Assembly (NCBI GenBank): GCA_016718805.1
Contig: JADKCP010000004.1
Location: forward strand, 372,001-436,000
DNA: 64,000 nucleotides
From: Bacteroidota bacterium
Lineage (GTDB): Bacteria; Bacteroidota; Bacteroidia; UBA4408
Direction: 5' to 3'
The notes under the pieces are model-generated. The model had not been told where the DNA came from and ran no database searches. It saw only the letters and a program-made list of their open reading frames with translations. The number at the start of each line of letters is the position of its first letter. Within the stretch, counting starts at the first letter, position 1. Positions 52,488 through 61,442 of this stretch are shown here, piece by piece. The position numbers were made by a program, and so were the translations under genes.

Positions 52488-53129
52488 ATGTATTTCAGCA
52501 ACAACATTAAACTTCTGCGTCAGCGCAAACAGCGTACACAGGATGTGGTGGCAGGAGAACTCGGAATGAGTCGCTCAACCTTTAACAGCTATGAAAATGG
52601 ATTAATTACCAATCCAACCATAGATGCACTTATTGGCTTTTCGAGCTATTTTAAATTGTCGATTGATACTCTTGTAAAAGTGGACTTAAGTAAACTGTCG
52701 GAAAGTAAAATGCGGGAGCTTGAACAAGGGCACGATGATTTTATAAAAGGCACCAAATTGAGGGTGTTGGCAACTACTGTAGACAGTAAAAACCGCGACA
52801 ACATTGAATTGGTTCCGGTAAAAGCGAAAGCGGGTTATACAGCCGGTTATAACGATCCTGAGTACATTAGTTCATTACCTACTTTTCAGTTACCCTTTTT
52901 ATCGCCCGACCGCAAATACCGCACATTTCAGATAAGTGGCGACAGCATGTTACCCATACCCGATAAAAGTTATGTAACCGCCGAGTTTGTGGATAATTGG
53001 ATGAACGTAAAAGATGGCAATGCTTACATAGTGCTTACACAGGACGATGGGGTAGTTTTTAAAGTGCTTTACAATCAGCTTCGCAGCAAAAAAAAAGTTG
53101 TTGTTGAAATCACTCAACGCTGCTTATGA
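52488..53129 (+). CDS. XRE/S24 LexA-like repressor (frame breaks at A9 run)
   Basis: 213 residues as read. The N-terminal HTH (NIKLLRQRKQRTQDVVAGELGMSRSTFNSYENG, in part; residues 6-38) binds DNA. The S24 self-cleavage domain has Ser153 (ISGDSM) and Lys192 (VVFKVL); Ala-Gly pairs at 115-116 and 119-120 are possible cleavage sites. After residue ~200 the frame passes nine As (53088-53096) and ends quickly in VVVEITQRCL. The adjacent frame continues with the expected S24 ending. It is divergent from the polymerase operon it probably represses. Confidence 0.85.
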   Translation: MYFSNNIKLLRQRKQRTQDVVAGELGMSRSTFNSYENGLITNPTIDALIGFSSYFKLSIDTLVKVDLSKLSESKMRELEQGHDDFIKGTKLRVLATTVDSKNRDNIELVPVKAKAGYTAGYNDPEYISSLPTFQLPFLSPDRKYRTFQISGDSMLPIPDKSYVTAEFVDNWMNVKDGNAYIVLTQDDGVVFKVLYNQLRSKKKVVVEITQRCL

Positions 53130-53307
53130 GCCCTATGAATTAAATTTGAATGAAGTACGTGAAATTTGGAAATTTATTAATTACATCAGCCACGAATTGC
53201 CCGAGCCCGAAGGCAATAAAGACGAACTGCTGAATACAGTTAACCAACTTCAAAAAGAGGTAACAAAAATATCGAACAAATTAAAAAAGGGGACTGTAAT
53301 TAAATGA
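53098..53307 (+). pseudogene. Out-of-frame 3' part of the S24 repressor
   Basis: Reads LLLKSLNAAYEPYELNLNEVREIWKFINYI, then a helical coiled-coil-like end (LLNTVNQLQKEVTKISNKLKK). This is what S24-family proteins normally have after their last Lys. It has no start codon or ribosome site of its own. Removing one A from the nine-A run joins it to the upstream frame for a protein of ~272 residues. It may be a real mutation, a sequencing error or a slippage site. Confidence 0.75.
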
Positions 53308-53326
53308 GTCGCTATATGTGTAAACA

Positions 53327-53363
53327 AGCAACTCATCTGCGTTTCAAACACAAGCGAGTTGCT
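53327..53363 (+). terminator. Inverted repeat after the repressor gene
   Basis: AGCAACTC (53327-53334) pairs with GAGTTGCT (53356-53363) around a 21-base loop. There is no U-tract, so terminator function is doubtful. Confidence 0.35.
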
Positions 53364-53433
53364 ACTTAAACACTATTAAACCCTTAATAAAAAATTGAAT
53401 ACTGACAGATCTGCTCCTGGGTCAGGATTAGTT

Positions 53434-56373
53434 CTATAACTTCACTTTCAACTCAACCATTTCGTAGCCCTCAATAATATCGCCCGGTTGTATGTCGTTA
53501 AAATTATTGATGTTCAAACCGCACTCATAGCCTGTTGTAACTTCTTTTACATCGTCTTTGAAGCGCTTTAATGAGCCTAATTCGCCGGTATGAATTACTA
53601 TACCATCTCGAATAACCCGCACTTTGGTATTGCGTGTAACTTTTCCGTCGAGTACCATACAACCCGCAATGGTTCCCACTTTGGTAATGTTGAATACTTC
53701 ACGAATTTCGATATTGCATACCACCTTTTCTTCAAACTCAGGTGCCAACATTCCCTGCATGGCCGATTTAATCTCGTTAATTGCATCGTAAATAATTGAA
53801 TACAAGCGTATGTCAATTTGCTCTTGCTCGGCAAGTTTACGTGCATTTCCGGACGGACGTACCTGGAAACCAACAATAATAGCATTAGAAGCAGAAGCCA
53901 ATAATACGTCTGATTCAGTTACCTGACCTACGGATTTGTGAATTACATTTACTTGAATTTTATCGGTAGACAATTTCAACAACGAATCGGTTAAGGCTTC
54001 AATAGAACCATCCACGTCTCCTTTTACAATCACGTTTAGTTCTTTAAAATCACCAATGGCCAATCGTCGTCCAATTTCGTCAAGCGTAATGTGCTTTTGC
54101 GTACGGTAACCTTGCTCACGTTGCAATTGCAAACGTTTGGTGGCTATTTCTCGTGCTTCGCGCTCGTCGTCCATTACTTTAAACTTATCACCCGCCGTTG
54201 GAGCACCGGTTAATCCTAATAATAATGCCGGCATAGAAGGGCCAGCTTCTTTGATGTTGCTACCACGTTCGTTAAATAAAGCTTTTACTCTACCGCTGTA
54301 GCAACCCGCTAATACAACATCTCCAATTTTAATTTTACCGGATTGTACCAAAACAGTAGTAATGTATCCGCGACCTTTATCGAGTGAAGATTCAATTACT
54401 GCACCGGTTCCATTTTTAGTTGGGTTTGCTTTTAAATCGAGCAATTCGGCTTCGAGCAACACTTTTTCGAGTAACAAATCGATGTTTGTTCCCTTTTTTG
54501 CACTAATTTCCTGACACTGATATTTACCTCCCCACTCTTCCACCAAAATATTCATTTGCGATAATTCTTCACGAATTTTATCTGGATTAGCACCTGGCTT
54601 ATCAATTTTATTAATGGCTATAATTATAGGTACACCTGCAGCCTGAGCGTGATTAATAGCCTCTTTTGTTTGAGGCATTACATTGTCATCGGCAGCTACC
54701 ACAATAATAACAATATCGGTAACTTGAGCACCACGTGCACGCATAGCGGTAAATGCTTCGTGACCCGGTGTATCTAAAAAGGCAATGCGTTTACCATTGT
54801 CTAATTGCACACTATAGGCACCAATGTGTTGTGTAATTCCTCCCGCTTCCCCAGCAATAACATTGGCTTTACGAATATAATCCAATAAAGATGTTTTACC
54901 GTGATCTACGTGTCCCATTACTGTAACAATAGGCGAACGGTACACTAAATCTTCCGGTCTATCAATATCTTCTTCAATAGCAACCTGTACATCAGCACTA
55001 ACAAAATCAACTGTATAACCAAACTCTTCAGCAACAATGCTAATGGTTTCGGCATTTAAGCGTTGATTAATCGAAACAAACATTCCAAGACTCATACAGG
55101 TTGAAATGATGTTATTTACCGGAACATTCATCATGGAAGCAAGCTCATTTGCCGATACAAATTCGGTAACCTTAATGGTTTTCTTTTCCGATTCTTGCAA
55201 TTCCATTTCTTCAGCACGCTGGGCGCTTCCTTCTTCTCGTTTGGTACGACGGTGTTTCGATGCTTTTGATTTACCCGCCCCACTTAATCGCGCTAATGTT
55301 TCCTTAATTTGTGCTTGTATTTCTTCTGGAGTTAACTCAGCTTTTACAAATGGTTTTGGTCGTTCGCGGTTATCTTTCTTAAAATTACCTCCGGCATTTC
55401 CACCAAATTGTGGTCGTGGATTCGCAGGTAATACAGGTCGATTCGGTCCGGTATTCGGATCAAAACTATCGGTTGAAGAGGCGCCACCTTTGCGAATACG
55501 CTTTCTTTTCTTTTTCGATTTATCCAAATCAAATCCTGAAGAGGAAGCAACGGGTTTTTTGCGATCGTCCTTAATTGGAAGTTCTATTTTTCCAAGAATG
55601 GTAGGACCTTCCAGTTTTTCGTAATTGGTTTTATGGTGTTCAATTTCGGGAGCTGCCGGTTTTTCTTCAACCGGAGCAGGTGGAGTCTCAACAACTACAG
55701 GAACTTCAGGAGTTTCAACAGGATCGGCAGCTTTCTTAGCGGATTTTTTCACCGGTTTTTCTTCCGGAACTTCTTCCTCTTCAACTTTTTTCGTTGCCTT
55801 TTTAGTAGCCTTTTTCTCTGCTGCAGCGTCGGCTTCTTCTTTTTCCTTTTGAGCTTTTGTTTTCTTTACCGGTTTGGTTTTGCTGTTGATCGTCGATAAA
55901 TCGAGTTTCCCTAAAACCTTAGGTCCTTCCAATTTCTCTTCGGATTTTACACTTACCACTTCAGGCTCAGGAGTAGGCTCTACAGCTTTCTTGGTAGTTT
56001 TAGCTTTTGCTGCTTCTTTTGGTTTTTCAGCTTCCGTCGGTTTTTCCGGTTCTGCTTTCGCAACAACAGGTGCAACTTCAACCGGTTTTACCTCAACTTT
56101 TTTCACCACCACCGGAGCTTCAACAGCTTTTGGTTTTTCTTCAACAACTTCTTTTTTAGACTTAACAATGTCCAATTTTTTGGAATCGTCTTTTGCCTTT
56201 TTATCCGAAGCATATTCATTTAGCAACAAAGCATAGGCCTGTGCAGAAATTTTCACATTCGGATTTCTTTCAATTGTTTGGCCTTTACTAGCTAAAAATG
56301 CTATGGCATGATCGATACCGACGTTAAATTCCTTCAGTGCTTTGGATAATCTTATTTCTCCGTTTTCCGACAT
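53434..56373 (-). CDS. infB: Translation initiation factor IF-2
   Basis: 979 residues. A long N-terminal region rich in Lys, Ala, Pro and Glu holds repeated LEGPKVLGKLDL/LEGPTILGKIEL motifs. The G domain (roughly residues 480-650) has G1 GHVDHGKTSLL, G3 DTPGHEAF and G4 NKID. The C-terminal domains end in PGDIIEGYEMVELKVKL. It places fMet-tRNA on the 30S subunit. Last gene of the rimP-nusA-infB operon. Confidence 0.98.
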   Translation of the reverse strand: MSENGEIRLSKALKEFNVGIDHAIAFLASKGQTIERNPNVKISAQAYALLLNEYASDKKAKDDSKKLDIVKSKKEVVEEKPKAVEAPVVVKKVEVKPVEVAPVVAKAEPEKPTEAEKPKEAAKAKTTKKAVEPTPEPEVVSVKSEEKLEGPKVLGKLDLSTINSKTKPVKKTKAQKEKEEADAAAEKKATKKATKKVEEEEVPEEKPVKKSAKKAADPVETPEVPVVVETPPAPVEEKPAAPEIEHHKTNYEKLEGPTILGKIELPIKDDRKKPVASSSGFDLDKSKKKRKRIRKGGASSTDSFDPNTGPNRPVLPANPRPQFGGNAGGNFKKDNRERPKPFVKAELTPEEIQAQIKETLARLSGAGKSKASKHRRTKREEGSAQRAEEMELQESEKKTIKVTEFVSANELASMMNVPVNNIISTCMSLGMFVSINQRLNAETISIVAEEFGYTVDFVSADVQVAIEEDIDRPEDLVYRSPIVTVMGHVDHGKTSLLDYIRKANVIAGEAGGITQHIGAYSVQLDNGKRIAFLDTPGHEAFTAMRARGAQVTDIVIIVVAADDNVMPQTKEAINHAQAAGVPIIIAINKIDKPGANPDKIREELSQMNILVEEWGGKYQCQEISAKKGTNIDLLLEKVLLEAELLDLKANPTKNGTGAVIESSLDKGRGYITTVLVQSGKIKIGDVVLAGCYSGRVKALFNERGSNIKEAGPSMPALLLGLTGAPTAGDKFKVMDDEREAREIATKRLQLQREQGYRTQKHITLDEIGRRLAIGDFKELNVIVKGDVDGSIEALTDSLLKLSTDKIQVNVIHKSVGQVTESDVLLASASNAIIVGFQVRPSGNARKLAEQEQIDIRLYSIIYDAINEIKSAMQGMLAPEFEEKVVCNIEIREVFNITKVGTIAGCMVLDGKVTRNTKVRVIRDGIVIHTGELGSLKRFKDDVKEVTTGYECGLNINNFNDIQPGDIIEGYEMVELKVKL

Positions 56374-56423
56374 ATTCTGCGTTGCTCTATTTTATTCTAA
56401 TTTAAAATTCTAAAAAATATTAT

Positions 56424-57674
56424 TTATTCGAATTCAGCTTGTAAAATTTCTTTTACTTCTTTGATTGTTTCTTCTTCTAAATCGGTACGTTTAACCAAAT
56501 CGTCAGTAGTTAATTCAAGTACACTCTTTGCAGTGTCGCATCCTACAGCTTTTAATGCATCGAGTACCCATGCATCAATTTCATCTGCAAATTCTTCCAA
56601 ATCCACGTCATCGGTATCCACATCACTATCGCGGTACACATCTATTTCGTAGCCGGTAAGTTTACCCGCTAATTTAATATTGTGACCCCCTTTTCCAATA
56701 GCCAAGCTTACCTGATCGGGTTTTAAAAACACTTCAGCACGTTTGCTTTCTTCATCAATTTTTACTGAAGTTATTTTAGCCGGGCTAAGAGCACGAGTAA
56801 TAAACAAACTTGTATTCGTGGTAAAATTAATTACATCAATATTTTCATTTTTCAACTCACGCACTATACCATGAATACGTGAACCTTTCATACCTACACA
56901 TGCACCAACCGGATCAATACGATCGTCGTACGATTCAACAGCCACTTTTGCTCTTTCGCCCGGTTCGCGTACAATCTTCTTAATGGTAATTAATCCGTCG
57001 AATACTTCAGGAACTTCCATTTCAAATAAGCGTTCGAGGAACACCGGAGAAACACGTGAAAGCACAATTACCGGAGAGTTATTTTTCATTTCTACCTTCG
57101 ATACAACGGCACGAACAGTATCTCCCTTTTTGTAGAAGTCAGAAGGTATTTGTTCTACTTTAGGTAGAATTAATTCATTTCCTTCATCATCAAGAATTAA
57201 AATTTCACGTTTCCAAATTTGGTAAACTTCGCCGGTAATAATATCTCCAACACGTTCTTGGTATTTTTTAAATATTCCGTCTTTTTCTAAATCCATGATA
57301 CGAGAAGCAAGATTTTGACGAACTGCAAGTACAGCTCTTCTTCCAAAATCTTCTAATCGAACAGGTTGAGTAATGTCTTCACCAATTTCAAAATCAGCAT
57401 CTATTTTTTGTGCATCGGTTAAACTGATGTGTTTATTTTCATCAAAATCGAAACTATCTTCGGCAAACTCATCGTCAACAATTTCACGGTTTTGCCAAAT
57501 TTCGAGGTCACCCTTATCAATGTTTATGATGATATCGAAATTTTCGTCGGAGCCATATTTTTTTGACAATGCACTACGAAACACATCTTCCAAAATGCTC
57601 ATCATAGTTGGTCTATCGATGTTTTTAAATTCTTTAAACTCTGAAAACGACTCAATTAAATTTATACTTTCCAT
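56424..57674 (-). CDS. nusA: Transcription factor NusA
   Basis: 416 residues. The N-terminal RNA polymerase-binding domain (1-~130) is followed by an S1 domain (GDIITGEVYQIWKREILILDDEGNELILP, in part) and two KH domains (VGMKGSRIHGIVREL and LAIGKGGHNIKLAGKLTGYEIDVY, in part). An acidic C-terminal helical region (LELTTDDLVKRTDLEEETIKEV) ends it. Controls pausing, termination and antitermination. Twelve bases after rimP. Confidence 0.98.
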   Translation of the reverse strand: MESINLIESFSEFKEFKNIDRPTMMSILEDVFRSALSKKYGSDENFDIIINIDKGDLEIWQNREIVDDEFAEDSFDFDENKHISLTDAQKIDADFEIGEDITQPVRLEDFGRRAVLAVRQNLASRIMDLEKDGIFKKYQERVGDIITGEVYQIWKREILILDDEGNELILPKVEQIPSDFYKKGDTVRAVVSKVEMKNNSPVIVLSRVSPVFLERLFEMEVPEVFDGLITIKKIVREPGERAKVAVESYDDRIDPVGACVGMKGSRIHGIVRELKNENIDVINFTTNTSLFITRALSPAKITSVKIDEESKRAEVFLKPDQVSLAIGKGGHNIKLAGKLTGYEIDVYRDSDVDTDDVDLEEFADEIDAWVLDALKAVGCDTAKSVLELTTDDLVKRTDLEEETIKEVKEILQAEFE

Positions 57675-57686
57675 TGTTATTAATTT

Positions 57687-58145
57687 TTATTTAAACGAAA
57701 TTGTTGCTTTAGTTTGCTTTATTTGATTGTAGTTAAATTGTACTATTTCTGTTGTTGCTATTTTTTTATTGCCTTTTGAAGCTAACTTCATTTCGAGTTC
57801 AAACTTAGTTTCATCGGAGGCAATGATTCGCCCGTTTATAATTTTATTTTCGGTCGTAATTACTTCCACATTTTTTCCCTCATACTTTTTATACTGATCG
57901 CGCACTTTAAAGGGAGCATCAGCACCGGGAGAGGAAACCTGTAAGTCAAAATCTTCACTTTCTCTGTCGAGGCTAAACTCAATGTGTCTGCTAATTTTTA
58001 CACAATCGTCAATTGAAAGTCCACGCACTGCATCAATGAGCACCATTATTTTATTTCCGGGTTTCACGCTCAGGTCGACCAGAAACAAATCGGTTCCCTC
58101 AATTTTTTCGTTTACTAATGTGTGTATTGTACTTTCGCTAATCAT
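57687..58145 (-). CDS. rimP: Ribosome maturation factor RimP
   Basis: 152 residues from the ATG at 58143-58145 (MISESTIHTLVNEKI). Longer upstream starts (58199 or 58253) would run through the leader hairpin or the promoter. The conserved core GNKIMVLIDAVRGLSIDDCVKISRHIE (in part) and DFDLQVSSPGADAPF are present. Needed for 30S maturation. First gene of the operon with nusA and infB. Confidence 0.94.
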   Translation of the reverse strand: MISESTIHTLVNEKIEGTDLFLVDLSVKPGNKIMVLIDAVRGLSIDDCVKISRHIEFSLDRESEDFDLQVSSPGADAPFKVRDQYKKYEGKNVEVITTENKIINGRIIASDETKFELEMKLASKGNKKIATTEIVQFNYNQIKQTKATISFK

Positions 58146-58157
58146 TTTTTTCAAATA

Positions 58158-58184
58158 AAAGAGGGGACTATCTGTCCCCTCTTT
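58158..58184 (-). terminator. Leader hairpin before rimP (candidate attenuator)
   Basis: AAAGAGGGGAC (58158-58168) and GTCCCCTCTTT (58174-58184) pair perfectly (11 bp) around a 5-base loop. On the minus strand the stem is followed by a U-rich tail (TTTTATTTG) and then, 12 bases after the stem, the rimP ATG. It sits ~20 bases after the predicted transcription start. Confidence 0.75.
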
Positions 58185-58210
58185 CAAATAATTCTGCATA
58201 AAATCGGCTG

Positions 58211-58218
58211 CAAATATA
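58211..58218 (-). promoter_or_regulatory. TAnnTTTG promoter element of the rimP-nusA-infB operon
   Basis: TATATTTG on the minus strand, predicted start near 58204, about 59 bases before the rimP ATG. No exact -33 TTTG was found. Confidence 0.55.
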
Positions 58219-58357
58219 AAAAAAATTTCAATTGATACATAAAAAAATACCACTCATCGAACTGTTAGTTAATTTTATATCCCTAAGATTTGGATAATTA
58301 TATTATTTTTGTATCATTGAAAATTGAAAAAACTATTTTCAAACCAATCCTTTTTGT

Positions 58358-58696
58358 ATGATTTACGCTAAGATTGATTATCCCAGCCTAAAGAAGTCTA
58401 CTTCATTTTTTACTTTAATTGCGCTTTTTTTATTGGTAGCATTAATTAGTTTAAGTCCGGTTGCTTTTGCACAAGCTACAGACTCTGCTGCTTCGGCTAC
58501 TAACACTGAAGTGCAAAAAACTGATACAGCCTTCAACAATAAAACCATGAAAAGTGTTTTTAAGGAGTTGAAGCACATTACAAAAACCGGAAACGCTACC
58601 TTAAATTCTATTTTGATGATTTTGGGTGTTGTTTCGGTTGTAGCTATTGCCATGTGGTTAAGCTTTCGAAACGATCCTGAAGAAGAGAGCGCTTAA
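58358..58696 (+). CDS. Small secreted/membrane protein, unknown function
   Basis: 112 residues. An N-terminal signal or anchor (FFTLIALFLLVALISLSPVAFAQ) ends in AFAQA, and a second hydrophobic stretch lies near the C-terminus (SILMILGVVSVVAIAMWLSF). The middle is polar. The end is acidic. No family recognised. It converges with the MORN-repeat gene with 4 bases between stops. Confidence 0.75.
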   Translation: MIYAKIDYPSLKKSTSFFTLIALFLLVALISLSPVAFAQATDSAASATNTEVQKTDTAFNNKTMKSVFKELKHITKTGNATLNSILMILGVVSVVAIAMWLSFRNDPEEESA

Positions 58697-58700
58697 TAAC

Positions 58701-60404
58701 TTATTCTTCTCGTTCAATTTTTCCGCGTTTATAATAAACGGTTGAAATAAGCTTCCCATTTTTATCAAAGCTTTGCCATTTTCCATCCATCCTATCGTTT
58801 ACAAATTGACCTTTTTGCCATACACCACCGTAATTGTACCAGGTTGTTTTTTTACCTTCTTGTAATCCTTTTTTGAAGTTTATTTCGGCAAATTTGTTTC
58901 CGTTCTCATAGTAAAAAGTCCAAGTACCTGTTTTGCGATTGTTTTCATAAGCGCCGGTTTCTTTAATTTTTCCGTCATCAAACCACTTGGCAGTTGGCCC
59001 ATTGAGAATTCCCTTTTCATAACTTTCCTCCTTAACCTTTTGTCCATTTTCATTCCAATTCGACCAAAATCCAGTTTTTACATTTTCTTTATATGCTCCG
59101 CTATAACTTTGCTTAGCATTGGGGTACCAACCTTTCCAATCGCCGTTCATTAAACCAGCTATAAAATCGCCTTCGTCCTTTAATTGACCATTTTGGTACC
59201 AGGCAATCCAGTGTCCTTCTTCTTTGTTATTTAAGTATTTTCCCTCCTGAAGTTTCTGTCCATTTTCAAAAAATGTGGTCCACAAACCATTTTTTAAGTC
59301 GTTTTCAAACTGTCCTATCTTCCAAACCTCACCGGTAGCGTAATAGTAGGTCCATGTGCTATCGTGTTTTCCATCTGTGTACCTTCCTTCAAACTCCTTT
59401 TTTCCATTGTCAAAAAAATAGGTCCAATGTCCACTTTGTTTGTCATCAATAAATTCGCCAATCATATCCTTACTTCCATCTTGTCGAAACCATTCCCATG
59501 TTCCGGTTTTATTGTTATTGGAATACTTCCCTTGCTTCATAATCTTACCATTTTCGAAATAGTAGGTGCATTGCCCTTCCTTTTTGCCATCCACATAATT
59601 TAGCATGTATTCCAATTTACCATTTGGTAAATAATAAGTCCATTGTCCATTTTCTACACCGTTCTTGTAGTCGCCTTCAAATTTTTTATTAGCCCCTGGA
59701 TAATACACGATATGATGACCGTTACCATTTAGTATAGTTTGCTTTCCATTCTCCTCCCAAAAGTTCGTTAAAAAATAGCTACCTCGTTGGTAATTGACTT
59801 CATCTTTAATTTTTCCGGACGCATAATAATTCGTCCATTTTCCTTCCATGGTATCGTTTAAAAAATTTCCTTCTTTCTCAATTTTTCCATTTTCATACCA
59901 AGCTGTGTACAAGCCATTTTGAAGGTTGTTTTTAAATATACCTTCATTTTGTTTTTGACCATTCTCAAAATAATAAGTCCATTTTCCTTCCTTTTTTTTC
60001 TTTTTATAAAACTCCTCGCTTTTCAATTTCCCGTTTTCGTACCACGACTTGCAAGTACTATCGAGCCAATTGAACTTATAAAAACATTCTTGCGCCTTTG
60101 TTCCGTTGTTGTAATAATAAGTCCATACCCCATTTTTATTTCCGAAAGTATAATTTTCAATACCTTTTACTTTGCCGTCTTCGTAGTAACGTGTTAAGCT
60201 TCCTTCTTCCTTACCACCTTTATAATTCACTTCTTTGGCAACTTTACCGTTTTGGTACCAGTAGGTAGATTTTCCCTCTTGAATTCCATTTTTAAAATTC
60301 TCTTCACTTTTTTTATTTCCATTTTCCCAGTTTTGAATTTGCGGCTGAGCCAATAGTAAGTCTACGTGAACTATAATTAAAAAGATAAAAAATAGCTTTT
60401 TCAT
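58701..60404 (-). CDS. Secreted MORN-repeat protein
   Basis: 567 residues. The signal peptide is MKKLFFIFLIIVHVDLLLAQ. Almost all of the rest is about 23 repeats of ~23 residues of the MORN type (YYENGK-x-x-x-EG-x-Y-x-x-G-x-x-x-G-x-W-x-x-Y-Y). Databases often name such proteins YwqK-family antitoxins, but no toxin is nearby and the protein is exported, so an antitoxin role is not supported here. Likely a structural or binding beta-solenoid. Confidence 0.9.
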   Translation of the reverse strand: MKKLFFIFLIIVHVDLLLAQPQIQNWENGNKKSEENFKNGIQEGKSTYWYQNGKVAKEVNYKGGKEEGSLTRYYEDGKVKGIENYTFGNKNGVWTYYYNNGTKAQECFYKFNWLDSTCKSWYENGKLKSEEFYKKKKKEGKWTYYFENGQKQNEGIFKNNLQNGLYTAWYENGKIEKEGNFLNDTMEGKWTNYYASGKIKDEVNYQRGSYFLTNFWEENGKQTILNGNGHHIVYYPGANKKFEGDYKNGVENGQWTYYLPNGKLEYMLNYVDGKKEGQCTYYFENGKIMKQGKYSNNNKTGTWEWFRQDGSKDMIGEFIDDKQSGHWTYFFDNGKKEFEGRYTDGKHDSTWTYYYATGEVWKIGQFENDLKNGLWTTFFENGQKLQEGKYLNNKEEGHWIAWYQNGQLKDEGDFIAGLMNGDWKGWYPNAKQSYSGAYKENVKTGFWSNWNENGQKVKEESYEKGILNGPTAKWFDDGKIKETGAYENNRKTGTWTFYYENGNKFAEINFKKGLQEGKKTTWYNYGGVWQKGQFVNDRMDGKWQSFDKNGKLISTVYYKRGKIEREE

Positions 60405-60510
60405 GAATTAATTTAATGATTAAAATAGTTGGGCTAAAATACCTTTAATTAAAAAAGTTGTGCCGGCATTTGTCACATCAGTTATTACAAAAATATGAAC
60501 AGGTAGAACA

Positions 60511-60528
60511 AACTGACGATTATCAGTT
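60511..60528. promoter_or_regulatory. Small inverted repeat AACTGA-N6-TCAGTT
   Basis: Perfect 6-bp arms with a 6-base spacer, about 64 bases upstream of the DUF465 ATG. Possible operator; no further copies noticed. Confidence 0.3.
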
Positions 60529-60591
60529 CAATGCGTGATTGCTATCATGTACGTTTTAGTAGTGATAGAGCATCTTTGTAAGAAAAAAAAT

Positions 60592-60819
60592 ATGGAAAAG
60601 CACGATATCTTACACGAATTTCCTGAGAAGAAGGAAATGATACATGAACTAAAAATTAACAATGTTCATTTTCGAAAATTATTTGATGAATACCATGAAA
60701 ACGATCATGCTATACATCGTATTGAAAGTGGCGCTGAGATTGCCAATGACGACTTTTTAACTGAGTTGAGAAAGAAGCGTGTGACATTGAAAGATCAAAT
60801 TTATTCGTATCTAAAATAG
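60592..60819 (+). CDS. DUF465 (YdcH-like) protein
   Basis: 75 residues from the ATG at 60592 (MEKHDILHEFPEKKEMI); an upstream start would add hydrophobic filler. HDILHEFPEKKEMIHELK, FRKLFDEYHENDHAIHRIESG and LRKKRVTLKDQIYSYLK match the DUF465 family of small helical-hairpin proteins. Function unknown. Confidence 0.88.
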   Translation: MEKHDILHEFPEKKEMIHELKINNVHFRKLFDEYHENDHAIHRIESGAEIANDDFLTELRKKRVTLKDQIYSYLK

Positions 60820-60975
60820 GTTTATTTTTTCGCAAATTTTACAGAGAAATACTCGACTAATTTTATTTTATTGTTGGGGTGTGCTAGCATTTTTGGTACT
60901 GAATACTGGCTGATAAAATGACTTTTCGCAGGCAATTATTTGTTGCTTATCTTGCCGCAAAATTGCAGTATTCAA

Positions 60976-61434
60976 ATGTCGCACATAACCATTTATACAG
61001 ATGGCGCATCACGCGGAAACCCCGGTCCGGGAGGATTTGGTGTGGTGTTGTTATCCGGTAAGCACCGCAAAGAAATTTCAAAAGGTTACTCCTATACTAC
61101 CAATAATCGCATGGAGTTGATGAGTGTAATTGTGGGATTGGAGAGTTTAAAAAATCCCGGTTCATCGGTTGTTATTTATTCCGATTCAAAGTATGTGGTT
61201 GATTCGGTTGAGAAGAAATGGGTATTTGGATGGCAAAAGAAAAATTTTAGCGGCAAAAAAAATCCCGATTTGTGGAAACGTTTTTTGCAGGTTTATGTGC
61301 AACACAAGGTAAAATTTATTTGGATAAAAGGTCATAATGAAAACCCGGAAAATGAGCGCTGCGATGAGCTTGCAGTTGCTGCTGCCATGGGAGGAAACTT
61401 AGAACACGACCACGGGTATGTCCCTGAAAAATAA
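60976..61434 (+). CDS. rnhA: Ribonuclease HI
   Basis: 152 residues from the ATG at 60976 (MSHITIYTDGASRGNPGPGG). Catalytic residues are in place: D9 (YTDG), E in NNRMEL, D in IYSDSKYVV, and D in RCDELA. It cuts RNA in RNA-DNA hybrids. The region 60820-60975 before it has a near-consensus TATCTTGC element. Confidence 0.95.
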   Translation: MSHITIYTDGASRGNPGPGGFGVVLLSGKHRKEISKGYSYTTNNRMELMSVIVGLESLKNPGSSVVIYSDSKYVVDSVEKKWVFGWQKKNFSGKKNPDLWKRFLQVYVQHKVKFIWIKGHNENPENERCDELAVAAAMGGNLEHDHGYVPEK

Positions 61435-61442
61435 ACTGTAGT

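Noticed and set aside
55106..55624. 172-codon plus-strand frame
   Set aside because: Complement of infB; composition and position show it is a shadow frame.
58701..60404. Antitoxin function for the MORN-repeat protein
   Set aside because: No toxin gene adjacent and a clear signal peptide for export.
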